Source: Heyndrickxia vini (GTDB lineage: Bacteria; Bacillota; Bacilli; Bacillales; Bacillaceae_C). From it: 64,000 nucleotides of DNA. The position numbers and the translations under genes are program-made. Positions 28,186 through 36,985 of this stretch are shown piece after piece (the first letter of the stretch is position 1; each line of letters begins with the position of its first letter). The stretch is from positions 2,386,653-2,450,652 of the forward strand of contig NZ_CP065425.1 in NCBI RefSeq assembly GCF_016772275.1, written 5' to 3'. The notes beneath the pieces are model-generated. The model saw only the letters and a program-made list of their open reading frames with translations, ran no database searches and had not been told where the DNA came from.

Positions 28186-28488
28186 TCAAAAAAGCGATGT
28201 AACGGATTGTTTCTGCTTTTTTGGTTTAAATAGTGAAAGAACAAGCCAATTAATTGTGTTTATTATCGACATTGATAGTACATAGTAAACAATTCCGGGA
28301 ATAAGTTTAAATAATATATCCCAATTGATTGCTATCCACCATATTAACCCAATAATATGTATTGAAAAATTAATGATCGTCGCTTCAATTAATGGTTTTT
28401 TATAAATTTCAAATTTCCTCAACCGAAACATACTCCAAACGATTGATCCAATGAAAGCTAATCCTACAAAACAAAAATAAATTATCAC
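28186..28488 (-). CDS. Small membrane protein, unknown
   Basis: 100 residues with three hydrophobic helices (about 1-18, 40-57 and 62-88) and a basic tail KPKKQKQ. I do not recognise the family. It starts at GTG with GGGAGG nine bases upstream. A short hairpin CCCCTT/AAGGGG (28501-28522) lies immediately upstream, between it and the end of sbcC. Function unknown; it may form a pair with the downstream small membrane gene. Confidence 0.6.
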   Translation of the reverse strand: MIIYFCFVGLAFIGSIVWSMFRLRKFEIYKKPLIEATIINFSIHIIGLIWWIAINWDILFKLIPGIVYYVLSMSIINTINWLVLSLFKPKKQKQSVTSLF

Positions 28489-28554
28489 ATTATCCTACCT
28501 CCCCTTACAATATATGAAGGGGAGAAAAGATAATGCCTTAAACCCTGGTGCCAT

Positions 28555-31500
28555 CTAGTTTACAAAATGAAATTCTGTTTTACTGCCACTTTGACTGGAG
28601 TATACTTCAAGACGTGCATCGATACGTTCTTTTAATTCCGGAACATGAGAAATTATTCCTACCAGTCTTCCGCTATTTTGTATATCCAATAATGATTCAA
28701 TTGCTTGGTCTAATGATTCTGGATCAAGGGTTCCAAAACCTTCGTCTATAAACATCGTTTCAAGTGAAACACCGCCAGAATGTTGTTGTACAATATCAGC
28801 AAGTCCTAACGAAAGTGCTAAAGATGCCTTAAAGCTTTCCCCTCCGGAAAGTGTCTTCACATGGCGTTCTTGTCCTGTATATTGGTCAAAAACCAATAAC
28901 TCCAAGCCACTTTGTACATTTCCTTTAGATCGATCTGTTTTTCTTAGTAAGTAGTATCGTCCACTTGTCATCCTTGTTAACCTTATATTAGCAACTTGTA
29001 AAATATCATCTAGAAATGCTGCAAGGACATATCGTTCAAATGTGATCCGATACGTGTTTTGGCCTTTTGAAATATCAGATAGATGACCAATTACCTTGTA
29101 TTTTTCTTCAGACGCTTTAATTGCAAGATTAATCTTTTCCACCTTTTTCGCTATTTCTTCATTATGATGGATTTTCATTTGTACATTTGAATGTGCGGAA
29201 GATAAGTTCAGCAAATCATTTTCTAATTCGATAAATTGTTGCTTTAATTTCTCGATTTGCGGCTTATCAACATTTTTGAGAAGTTCAAATATTTCTTGAT
29301 AACGATCCGAAACTGAGCGATACTCTTCTCGATAATTTTGAATCTGTTGTTCAAGTTGTTTGATTGTGTTTATCTCTCTTTTTGCTTTTGCGAATTGTTG
29401 GTATCCGTCAAACCCTTCCGCACTCAGCATATCGATAAATTTGTTTCTTTCTGTATTCAATGTTGCTTCAGACTTTGTTACTAAGTCTACTAATTTCTCA
29501 TACGAAGCTCGATTTCCTGAAAGCTGTTCTTTTAATTGCTGTACGTACAGTTTTGCGTTTTCGAAATCTTTTTCTAGTTGATCTTTTTGGATTGTTATAC
29601 GTTTAACTTTCTTTTCATACACATCTATTGTTCGAATATCATCTGGAATATTTTTTAAAGAATTTTGTATGGATGTATTTAACTCTGTATATTGTTTAGC
29701 AATTGCTTTTTCATTTTGCAAATAAGTTTCTTCATTTTTTCTTTCTTGTTTTAGTCTCTCTTCAAGAAGTGTAATCTCTTTTTCAATTTGACTAAATTGT
29801 GAAATTTTCTTTTTATGCTCGTTTATTAACTGATTTTTTTCCAATTGTTTTTCTTCGTATAATCTTAACAATTGTACTGCATTTTCAAAAGATGCTTCCG
29901 GAAGAATAGCGATAATTTCTTCTTTTTGTTCTTCAATCAATTCATTTAAATGTGTAAGGCTCGATTTTACTGTTAACCTGCCTGTTTCACTCTCTCTATA
30001 TTCGCTCTCTAACTTTTCTACTTCTAATTTAGCGCTTTTCAAATCTTTTTCCGTAGGCATCTCATCGTGAATAATTGATCGATTCGGATGATGGGTAGAT
30101 CCACAAACCGGACAAGGGTCACCTTCTATTAATCTTTGTGCCAATAAACTTGCTTGACCTATCTGCCACTTACGTTCTATAGAGGTAAGCGTATTTTTAG
30201 CATCCTCCAGCCTTACCTTTGCATGTTCATACAACTTTGTTTTTTCCTCTAAATCACGCTTTATTTTCGCTTCCTTCTCCATATGAGATGCGATCTTTCG
30301 TAACTTGTGAATAGTGTTTGTTAATTGATCTAACTCTTTTTCATTTTTCAATATAAGCAATTTCAATTCTTCCACCAATTTTTGTTTATTTCTTTTCTCG
30401 CTAATATTTACCTCGATTTGCTCAATTTGTGTTTTTGTTTGTTCAATTTTCACCTCAATGATTTTATACTCATTTTTAAGTGTGTTGAGTTCTAGTTGTC
30501 GATGTGCAAAAGAATATACTTCATCTTTTAAATTTGTTATTCTAATAAGTTCATCCGCTATTTGATTACGCATATTGGATTTTTTTTCTTCTTTGCTTAA
30601 TCTATTTTCAGCTTGTTCTAATAATGCTACTGTTTGTTCTAGCTGAATCTTTGAACGTTGAAAATCTGCTTTATACGTATCATATTCTTTTTTAATACGA
30701 TGACATAATTGATCTTGCTGTTCTAATCTTGATGCTTTATATGCCTGCTCAATTTCCACTTTCATTAGATCGTAATATTCTTTTTTAGACTCCAATACAT
30801 CCTTTTCTTTTTTGAGACGATCGCGAATATCAAATTGTTTTAAAATAGTTTCCGCTTCATCGACTTTTTTCTTCGAGTCATCACGCTCTATCTTTTTTTG
30901 TTCAGTTTTTAATTGAAGTTCGATAGCCATTTGCTGCATTCTCTTGATTTCATCATTCAACATTGGAATTACTTTCAAGTCATTAATTTTGTCTTCATCA
31001 ATGCCCTGCTGCAGCTCATCATTTTCAATTAGATAAATTGATTTCAATGCCATCGTTCGTTCTTCTATCTTTGCTTGTACATAATTTTTTAATGTAGTAG
31101 CTTCTTCTTTCAATTGTTCTTCGATTCGTTTAAAAAACTCTGTATGGAAGAGCCTTTGTAGAATCTGTTCTTTATCCTTACTTTCGGAAGTTAATAATTT
31201 TCGGAACTCTCCTTGTGGGATCATGAGGATTTGACGGAATTGATTAGCATCTAACTGAATAATTTCTTTAATTTTTTCATCCGTATCACGTACATTTGCT
31301 GCTAGAATTTGCTTTTCTCCTTCTTCATTGATTAAGTAAAGTTCCGCCTTAGCACCTACTGTTGTATAGCCATCTCCACGGCTTTTTCGCTTTTCTTGCT
31401 GTGGGGAACGAGAAATAAAGTAGGTTTTATTTCTAAGAGAAAAAAGCAAGGAAACTTCCGTTGGCAGTTCATCCTTAGCAAATTGGCTCCTTAGCTCATT

Positions 31501-31689
31501 GCCAATGCGGTCCTCTCCACTTGCTTTGCCATATATAGCAAAACTAATACCATCAAAAATGGTCGTTTTTCCAGAGCCCGTCTTACCGGAAATCACAAAC
31601 ATCGTTCGATTGCCTAGCTCTGTAAAATCAATCACTTCTTTTTCTGCATAGGGACCAAATGCTTGCATTATTAATTTTAATGGCTTCAT
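28555..31689 (-). CDS. sbcC: Exonuclease subunit SbcC (SMC-like ATPase)
   Basis: ATPase of 1044 residues that works with SbcD as a Rad50-Mre11-type nuclease, opening hairpins and protein-blocked DNA ends. Walker A GKTGSGKTT is at residues 35-43. Two very long coiled coils flank the zinc hook CPVC near residue 525. The signature TLSGGESFKASLALSLG and Walker B MFIDEGFGTLD lie in the C-terminal 150 residues. The start codon overlaps the sbcD stop by four bases, so the subunits are coupled. Unlike B. subtilis, no addAB is seen next to it. Confidence 0.95.
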   Translation of the reverse strand: MKPLKLIMQAFGPYAEKEVIDFTELGNRTMFVISGKTGSGKTTIFDGISFAIYGKASGEDRIGNELRSQFAKDELPTEVSLLFSLRNKTYFISRSPQQEKRKSRGDGYTTVGAKAELYLINEEGEKQILAANVRDTDEKIKEIIQLDANQFRQILMIPQGEFRKLLTSESKDKEQILQRLFHTEFFKRIEEQLKEEATTLKNYVQAKIEERTMALKSIYLIENDELQQGIDEDKINDLKVIPMLNDEIKRMQQMAIELQLKTEQKKIERDDSKKKVDEAETILKQFDIRDRLKKEKDVLESKKEYYDLMKVEIEQAYKASRLEQQDQLCHRIKKEYDTYKADFQRSKIQLEQTVALLEQAENRLSKEEKKSNMRNQIADELIRITNLKDEVYSFAHRQLELNTLKNEYKIIEVKIEQTKTQIEQIEVNISEKRNKQKLVEELKLLILKNEKELDQLTNTIHKLRKIASHMEKEAKIKRDLEEKTKLYEHAKVRLEDAKNTLTSIERKWQIGQASLLAQRLIEGDPCPVCGSTHHPNRSIIHDEMPTEKDLKSAKLEVEKLESEYRESETGRLTVKSSLTHLNELIEEQKEEIIAILPEASFENAVQLLRLYEEKQLEKNQLINEHKKKISQFSQIEKEITLLEERLKQERKNEETYLQNEKAIAKQYTELNTSIQNSLKNIPDDIRTIDVYEKKVKRITIQKDQLEKDFENAKLYVQQLKEQLSGNRASYEKLVDLVTKSEATLNTERNKFIDMLSAEGFDGYQQFAKAKREINTIKQLEQQIQNYREEYRSVSDRYQEIFELLKNVDKPQIEKLKQQFIELENDLLNLSSAHSNVQMKIHHNEEIAKKVEKINLAIKASEEKYKVIGHLSDISKGQNTYRITFERYVLAAFLDDILQVANIRLTRMTSGRYYLLRKTDRSKGNVQSGLELLVFDQYTGQERHVKTLSGGESFKASLALSLGLADIVQQHSGGVSLETMFIDEGFGTLDPESLDQAIESLLDIQNSGRLVGIISHVPELKERIDARLEVYSSQSGSKTEFHFVN

Positions 31690-32831
31690 AGGTTACGAGA
31701 CTCCCCTTTCATCCGATCAATGATAGCTATCATCAAATCCCTTTTTTCTTGATTGAATTCTGATGTTGTCATTTCTTTATAAAACTCTTCAAATAAACTA
31801 AGTTCCGATTTTGATTGTCTTGTTACAGTACTGATAGACAATTTTTCTTTTACATCTATTTGGTCGATCTTTTTCTCTAAATGGAGTACATTCGGATACA
31901 CTTGTCTTAACTTGTTAATTGGATCTAAAATAGCACCCTCATCATGAAGCACTATTTTCAAGTAATCATCTACCTTTTGATTTTGATAAAATGAAGGATC
32001 TAATAATTCATCAAGATATCCCGATAGTTCCCTCATATCCTGCCGTGGTGTAAGTATTCTTTCATCTACTGTAAGTTTACCGTTAGCATCTATTGTGACG
32101 ATTGATACCGATTTCCTTTGTTTCGATTCTGAAAAGGAATACTTTAATAAGGAGCCGGAATATTTAATCGTATCATTCTTAATCGCATCCGGACTATGCA
32201 AATGTCCAAGTGCCGTATACGTAAATGGAGTAAAACAATCGACTGGTACACATCCTGTGCCACCAACAGATAAAATTCGTTCGGAATCACTTGTCGTACC
32301 ACCGGCAACGAATGCATGTCCAATTAAAACATTTGGTTCATTCGGGTCTATAGTCTTTTCTATTTGTCCGACTATAGATTTCATTGCATCCTCGTGAGAA
32401 TGAATAGATGAATCATCTAGTAATTGTCGTACAATACCTGGTTCTGCATACGGAACGAGATAAAAATTGACTCCATTTAAATAGATTGGTTTAAATACAT
32501 TTGACAATTTACCTTCCATATAAAAATGACTTTGACGATACCATGTTGAACCAAAGGACAATCTTTCTGCACTATCATGATTACCAGAGATCGCTAAAAT
32601 AGGTGTTTTTAGTTCTACATTAATTTTATATAGTATTTCATCTAATAGACTTACAGCATCTGTAGGAGGGACGGAACGATCATATAAATCACCTGCAATT
32701 ACCACCGCATCAGGCTTTTCCTCTTCTACTAATTTAACAAATTGCTCAAGTACAATCCGTTGTTCGTCTGTCATATATATTCCATGTACAAGCTTTCCTA
32801 AATGCCAGTCAGCTGTATGAATAAATTTCAT
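31686..32831 (-). CDS. sbcD: Exonuclease subunit SbcD (Mre11-like)
   Basis: Metal-dependent nuclease subunit of 381 residues. The phosphoesterase motifs are intact: HTADWHLGK (DxH) at the start, GDLYDR (GDxxDR) near 50, SGNHDSAERL (GNHD) near 85, IGHAFVAG near 165 and ALGHLHSP (GHxH) near 205. The C-terminal part is the SbcC-binding region. I choose the ATG at 32831 because the upstream GTG lies inside the GAGGTG ribosome site. It precedes and overlaps sbcC. Confidence 0.95.
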   Translation of the reverse strand: MKFIHTADWHLGKLVHGIYMTDEQRIVLEQFVKLVEEEKPDAVVIAGDLYDRSVPPTDAVSLLDEILYKINVELKTPILAISGNHDSAERLSFGSTWYRQSHFYMEGKLSNVFKPIYLNGVNFYLVPYAEPGIVRQLLDDSSIHSHEDAMKSIVGQIEKTIDPNEPNVLIGHAFVAGGTTSDSERILSVGGTGCVPVDCFTPFTYTALGHLHSPDAIKNDTIKYSGSLLKYSFSESKQRKSVSIVTIDANGKLTVDERILTPRQDMRELSGYLDELLDPSFYQNQKVDDYLKIVLHDEGAILDPINKLRQVYPNVLHLEKKIDQIDVKEKLSISTVTRQSKSELSLFEEFYKEMTTSEFNQEKRDLMIAIIDRMKGESRNL

Positions 32832-32933
32832 TCCAATCACCTCAGGTGCTTTTTATCATTCTGCTTATTATTATATCAAAATGAAGTATTTTAATAGAAG
32901 GGAAATAATGAATAAAGGAATTGTGAAATGGAT

Positions 32934-32968
32934 TAAAAAAAGCAAGACCCTGCATAAAAAAGCAGAGT
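32934..32968 (-). terminator. Terminator of the 59-residue gene
   Basis: ACCCTGC (32947-32953) and GCAGAGT (32962-32968) form a seven-base stem, followed on the minus strand by seven T residues. Confidence 0.75.
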
Positions 32969-32981
32969 ATTACTTTTTGTA

Positions 32982-33161
32982 TCATTTATTAAATCCTTTA
33001 GATTTAACATGTATTTTATTGAGAAGAGTTATATATTCAGCAAACATTTTGCTATTACACGGCTCATTTTGCATAATTCCTAAAATGATTTGTGCTTCTG
33101 CTTGAAGCACTTGTAGACTTTTACAGTGATCGATTCGTTTTTGGAAATTTAATTGATCCAT
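32982..33161 (-). CDS. Small protein of 59 residues, unknown
   Basis: A short gene with a very good ribosome site, GGAGGGTGATTGA before ATG, and its own terminator just past the stop codon. The protein begins MDQLNFQKRIDHCKSLQVLQ and looks like two amphipathic helices with Cys at positions 13 and 35; it has no membrane segment. I do not recognise the family. It lies upstream of sbcD on the same strand but is separated by the terminator, so it is an independent unit. A rival plus-strand frame across this region has no ribosome site. Confidence 0.65.
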   Translation of the reverse strand: MDQLNFQKRIDHCKSLQVLQAEAQIILGIMQNEPCNSKMFAEYITLLNKIHVKSKGFNK

Positions 33162-33379
33162 TCAATCACCCTCCAATCCACAGATTATGGATTTACCTTA
33201 GAATATGAAAATCATATGATAAAAACATAGGTAAAAGGACCTAATCACCGCACGAAATTTTCACTTGAAGTATTTTATTTTATTTTCCTACAATCATTCC
33301 TTTTATTTTACTTGTGATACCATTTCCAAATTGTCTATAATAGATAAAGATATGCTTTAAATAGATTGAGGTGAAGCAC

Positions 33380-33808
33380 ATGCTAAATGGCTGGTTTTTA
33401 TGGTTTATTTTGTTTTGGGTAGTCATATTAATTAGTTTATTTGCAATTGGTGGTTTTTTTATGTTTCGAAAGTTTCTAAAGAGACTTCCAAAGGAAGATG
33501 GGAAATCGATATTGGATTGGGAAGAACATTACGTAAATCAAACACGTAGTCTTTGGACGCCAGATCAAAAGGAATTATTAGAGGAATTGGTGAGTCCTGT
33601 GCCGGAATTATTTAGGGATGTAGCAAGACAGAAAATCGCTGGAAAAATTGGTGAAGTTGCTCTTGAGGATCATGCTAAACAAATAAACCGGGAACATGTA
33701 ATTAGAGGATATATATTAGCTACTCCAAAGAGAGATCATAAATTTTTAAGAAAAAAACTGCGTCAAATGGAAATAGATGAAACACCTTATGAACATTTGT
33801 TTCAATAG
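33380..33808 (+). CDS. yneK: YneK-like DUF2621 membrane protein
   Basis: 142 residues: one N-terminal membrane helix (about 4-27), then a basic cytoplasmic domain with ILDWEEHY, LWTPDQKELLEELVSPVP and a conserved-looking HVIRGYILATPKRDH near residue 115. This fits DUF2621, named YneK in B. subtilis, where it also lies near ccdC; the function is not known. The GTG at 33371 is inside the ribosome site GAGGTG, so the ATG at 33380 is the start. Confidence 0.82.
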   Translation: MLNGWFLWFILFWVVILISLFAIGGFFMFRKFLKRLPKEDGKSILDWEEHYVNQTRSLWTPDQKELLEELVSPVPELFRDVARQKIAGKIGEVALEDHAKQINREHVIRGYILATPKRDHKFLRKKLRQMEIDETPYEHLFQ

Positions 33809-33820
33809 GAAATAAAATCG

Positions 33821-33846
33821 CCGCTTTTATAGCGGTTTATTTTTTG
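33821..33846 (+). terminator. Terminator of yneK
   Basis: CCGCT-tttat-AGCGG followed by TTTATTTTTT. Confidence 0.75.
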
Positions 33847-33992
33847 ATGGCAATTTTTTAAATATTCGATATCATTTAACCGATTTTGAACTGATTAAAC
33901 CTTGAATAGTTTGTATTTTCAAAACAAATTGTATATTTTTCTTGCAAGTTATGTTAATATTTCCAATAGATACAGATAAAGGGGGTATTTTC

Positions 33993-34577
33993 ATGCGAAA
34001 TGAGAGTCAGAAATTTACTATACTTCTATCAACCGGAATTATTTTCATTTTGGCATCAATGTTTTTCCCACTATTTCTTGGAAGTATCATTCGAGATACT
34101 TTTTTCAAACCAAGAGGTGCATTTGGCTATAGCTCCGATACGATTTCCTTTTTTCTACAAGCCGGTTCGTTTATCATAATAGGAATCATGTTTATCTTAT
34201 TAGCAATTGATGCCATAAAAGTTAAGATTCGCGTTATTATTTCTACCACTCTATTTATTATCGCCGCAATTATCGCTGTCTACAGTACTGATAATTATTA
34301 TTATGGAACGGAAAAAGGCTTTTACTATAATGATTTAACGAGTATAGGAACAAAAGAAATCCAATGGGAAAACGTATCGGAAGTTGAACAAGTGTATAAG
34401 AAGGTAGATGGAAATTTGGAGGAATCCAAATTGATCTTTAAGCGAAAAGACGGACAAAAAGTTGAAGTAAATTATTATACGAATCTATATCATCAGCGTA
34501 ATACAATAGTTAGTTATGTTGAAAACTATGGTGGGAAGTCCGTTATTACAGAACTAGAGGAAGATTCTGAAGAATAA
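33993..34577 (+). CDS. Membrane protein, unknown
   Basis: 194 residues. Three hydrophobic helices lie at about 8-30, 53-73 and 78-97; the remaining 95 residues are a hydrophilic domain with IQWENVSEVEQVYKK and LIFKRKDGQKVEV, looking like a small beta-rich (PH-like) domain that could face the cytoplasm. I do not recognise the family. The ATG at 33993 has AAGGGGG upstream; a frame extension to 33942 lacks a site. It is a single gene ending at a hairpin shared with ccdC. Confidence 0.65.
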   Translation: MRNESQKFTILLSTGIIFILASMFFPLFLGSIIRDTFFKPRGAFGYSSDTISFFLQAGSFIIIGIMFILLAIDAIKVKIRVIISTTLFIIAAIIAVYSTDNYYYGTEKGFYYNDLTSIGTKEIQWENVSEVEQVYKKVDGNLEESKLIFKRKDGQKVEVNYYTNLYHQRNTIVSYVENYGGKSVITELEEDSEE

Positions 34578-34581
34578 ACAA

Positions 34582-34616
34582 AAAAAGCGAAACTAATTGT
34601 TTCGCTTTTTTCTTTG
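34582..34616. terminator. Bidirectional terminator between 33993 gene and ccdC
   Basis: AAAAAGCGAAAC pairs with GTTTCGCTTTTT across a short loop, with A and T runs on both sides. Confidence 0.85.
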
Positions 34617-34624
34617 TCTTTATC

Positions 34625-35113
34625 TTATATCCCTTTTATTTGCACATCATTGTTAAGTGTTTCAAGCAGTTTACGATATTGAACATACATCGCTAAACGC
34701 CAAGGAACAATCATCCCAAACGCTAATAAATAAAACATGCCACTAAGTTGACCAACATCAATTTCGGAACTTAAAATAAGCTTTGCTACTAGCCTGATTA
34801 AAAGAAGGCCGATTAAAATAAAGCCAAATGCTTTCGATCTTTTTAAATATATATCATTTTCTCGAATTTCAAACCTAGATGTTTTCACTAAAACGATTGA
34901 AAATAGCATTCCTACCAAAACCGCTTCAAATATTTCGGATAAGGTAACTCGAAAAAATGGTTCAATAAACATTAGCATACCCGTACTCATAAAAATAGGA
35001 GGTAATATTATTTTCTTTGCTGATGCTGGTTTATGTGAAGCTTTCATCCGGACAAATATAACAACTAATCCCATGCACAAGGCAAAAATAGATGAAACAA
35101 TTATTTCGAGCAT
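34625..35113 (-). CDS. ccdC: Cytochrome c biogenesis protein CcdC (YneJ)
   Basis: Membrane protein of 162 residues with five hydrophobic helices. The PASAKKIILPPIFMSTGMLMF stretch near residue 33 is characteristic of CcdC. In B. subtilis it lies in the ccdA-yneI-yneJ set; CcdA is needed for cytochrome c maturation, while CcdC is not strictly required and its activity is unknown. Here it follows ccdB by 163 bases, which include a hairpin terminator, so it may have its own promoter. Confidence 0.87.
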   Translation of the reverse strand: MLEIIVSSIFALCMGLVVIFVRMKASHKPASAKKIILPPIFMSTGMLMFIEPFFRVTLSEIFEAVLVGMLFSIVLVKTSRFEIRENDIYLKRSKAFGFILIGLLLIRLVAKLILSSEIDVGQLSGMFYLLAFGMIVPWRLAMYVQYRKLLETLNNDVQIKGI

Positions 35114-35205
35114 ATACGATCAACCTCTTTTACTTTGATGTTTAAACAAGCTTGTAAATGCCTTATCTATTATAACGGATTTCTTTCAAAAACGAAATCA
35201 AATAA

Positions 35206-35254
35206 AAGAAGGATATCTCACTAAATATGATTCGTTCACATAAGAGACACCTTC
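35206..35254 (-). terminator. Terminator between ccdB and ccdC
   Basis: GAAGG-xx-TCTC pairs with GAGA-xx-CCTTC on the minus strand with a loop of about 24 bases, followed by TTTTATTTG. The long loop makes it moderate in strength. Confidence 0.6.
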
Positions 35255-35276
35255 GTTTATTTACTTAATCATAGCT

Positions 35277-35636
35277 TTATTTTAGAACACGATCGATTGC
35301 TTCGTTCACACGAATTTCATTGAACGGCTTAACGATATAGTCCTTTGCTCCCGCATCAATTGCATTCATAACCATTTTTTGCTGTCCCATTGAGGAACAA
35401 ATAATGATTTTTGCCTTTGGAAACTCTTGTATGATTTGTCGGACAGCTTCAAGACCAGTCATCTCAGGCATAGTAATATCCATTGTGACTATTTCAGGCT
35501 GTAGTAAGCGATACATTTCTACCGCTTCACGGCCATTCTCAGCTTCACCAATTACCTCATGTTTAGCTAGTTCTAGCATTTTCCGTAAGGTTACTCTCAT
35601 AAATTTAGCATCGTCAACTACTAATACTTTAGCCAA
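35277..35636 (-). CDS. ccdB: Stand-alone response regulator receiver CcdB (YneI)
   Basis: CheY-like single receiver domain of 119 residues with no output domain. The acidic pocket VVDDAKF, the phosphorylation Asp in TMDITMPEM near residue 53, the Thr/Ser position in IICSSMG and the Lys in DYIVKPF are all present. I place the start at TTG 35636 because the in-frame ATG 18 bases upstream lies in the ribosome site GAGGGGG. No histidine kinase is nearby. Position next to ccdA matches YneI of B. subtilis. Confidence 0.88.
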   Translation of the reverse strand: MAKVLVVDDAKFMRVTLRKMLELAKHEVIGEAENGREAVEMYRLLQPEIVTMDITMPEMTGLEAVRQIIQEFPKAKIIICSSMGQQKMVMNAIDAGAKDYIVKPFNEIRVNEAIDRVLK

Positions 35637-35768
35637 AAGATGTTTCCCCCTCATCTTATATGCAATTAACTAACTGAACGATAATTAGTCACATATATAA
35701 TAAATATAGCAAATATTTTTAATACTATGCAAACCATAATAATATAATTTTCTATTAAAAAAAGAATA

Positions 35769-36482
35769 TTAGAATCCCTTAAATCCTCCGAAAAGTGCGG
35801 ACATATAGCCTGTAAGCATTGTCATCCAGTTAAAAAAGAGAAAAATACCAAAAATGATCATGATAAATCCTCCTATTTTAACAATCCGTCCACTAAATTT
35901 ACGTATCCACTTCAATTTTCCGATAAAAAATGAAAGGATAAAAAATGGTAACGCAAAACCAATAATATATGCAATCATGTAGAACATTGCTGAATTAGGG
36001 TTTGTCGCAGCTAGTGACATAACTGCAACCAATATTGGGCCAGTACATGGCGTCCATCCAGCCGCAAACGCTAAACCAATCAAAAAAGAGCCAACGAAAC
36101 CGGTGGGTCGATTTTTAAATTGAAAACGATGTTCCTTCATCAAAAATTCCGGCTTTAAAAAACCAACAATCATGAAACCAAATATAACGATAACAATTGC
36201 CCCGATTTGCCGAATTAAATCTTGATTATTTTTAAAGAAATTTCCAACTAATGATGAACCAAAACCAAGAGCGATAAAAATAACAGAAAATCCAATGATA
36301 AAACATAAAGTATGCAGAAGACTCCTCTTCTGTAACATGGCATTTTCATTCTTTAATTCATTTACAGACATGCCTGTAATATATGAAACGAAAGCCGGGT
36401 AGAGTGGTAAACAACATGGAGATATAAAGCTTAAAAACCCCGCACCTAGCGCTAGAAATAAATTTAAATCTACTTCAGTCAT
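35769..36482 (-). CDS. ccdA: Cytochrome c biogenesis thiol-disulfide carrier CcdA
   Basis: DsbD-family membrane protein of 237 residues with six helices. It carries electrons from cytoplasmic thioredoxin to outside thiol-disulfide partners for cytochrome c and spore envelope assembly. The two reactive Cys lie in SPCCLPLYP near residue 22 and GWTPCTGP near residue 135. The first motif has an extra adjacent Cys. The ATG at 36482 has AGGAG upstream; the frame extension to 36575 has no site and is not hydrophobic. It heads the ccdA-ccdB-ccdC series. Confidence 0.93.
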   Translation of the reverse strand: MTEVDLNLFLALGAGFLSFISPCCLPLYPAFVSYITGMSVNELKNENAMLQKRSLLHTLCFIIGFSVIFIALGFGSSLVGNFFKNNQDLIRQIGAIVIVIFGFMIVGFLKPEFLMKEHRFQFKNRPTGFVGSFLIGLAFAAGWTPCTGPILVAVMSLAATNPNSAMFYMIAYIIGFALPFFILSFFIGKLKWIRKFSGRIVKIGGFIMIIFGIFLFFNWMTMLTGYMSALFGGFKGF

Positions 36483-36714
36483 ACTAACAACTCCTGATAC
36501 GTTTTTCTTCATTTTACCAAAGTTCACTCTTAAATATGACTTGATAATGTGTGAAGTTTTTGTGGACATCAACATTTATGTATATATTCAATCACAAATT
36601 ACCATTGACTATATTAAATAATTTAATTTTTTATGGAAATAAAGAGATAACTTTTGAAAAAGTGTAAAAGATTGGGTATACTTAGATTAAATAATGAACG
36701 AAAGGAAATCATCC

Positions 36715-36891
36715 GTGAAAAATGAAAATCTTTCAAAACAAATTGAAAAAAAACGGGCTGATTTAATAGAAGTAGTAAAGAAAGAAGGGCTAGCATCTTC
36801 ACTAGCCATTCAATATAGTCAAGAATTAGATCGTTTGTTAAATCAATATCTTCGTCTAAGTATGCAAAATAGATCCGCTATTTCTTCATAA
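36715..36891 (+). CDS. ynzD: Spo0E-like aspartyl-phosphate phosphatase (YnzD type)
   Basis: Small helical protein of 58 residues. The Spo0E-family pattern is clear: IEKKRADLIEVVKKEGLASSLAIQYSQELD is followed by LLNQYLRL, and the SQELD signature supplies the catalytic acidic residue. Members remove phosphate from Spo0A and so hold back sporulation. The GTG at 36715 lies eight bases after AAAGGA; an upstream ATG at 36694 has no site. B. subtilis also has a Spo0E-type gene, ynzD, in this chromosomal area, but assigning that exact orthologue is an inference. Confidence 0.8.
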   Translation: MKNENLSKQIEKKRADLIEVVKKEGLASSLAIQYSQELDRLLNQYLRLSMQNRSAISS

Positions 36892-36935
36892 TCTATTTTT
36901 AACCCATTGAATATATTATAGAACGTGAATAAAAG

Positions 36936-36975
36936 AAAGTAAAAAAACGAGTACCCTTTCGTTTATTTTACTTTC
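36936..36975 (-). terminator. Terminator of the ABC exporter operon
   Basis: AAAGTAAA-x-AACG pairs with CGTT-x-TTTACTTT. It lies just past the stop codon of the second exporter gene. Confidence 0.7.
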
Positions 36976-36985
36976 TCTTTATTTA

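Noticed and set aside
27965-28189. Alternative 74-codon minus-strand frame
   Set aside because: It overlaps the 63-residue hydrophobic frame, which has a better start site and normal membrane-protein composition.
32881-33105. Plus-strand frame of 74 codons
   Set aside because: No ribosome site; the opposite strand holds a better supported 59-residue gene and its terminator.
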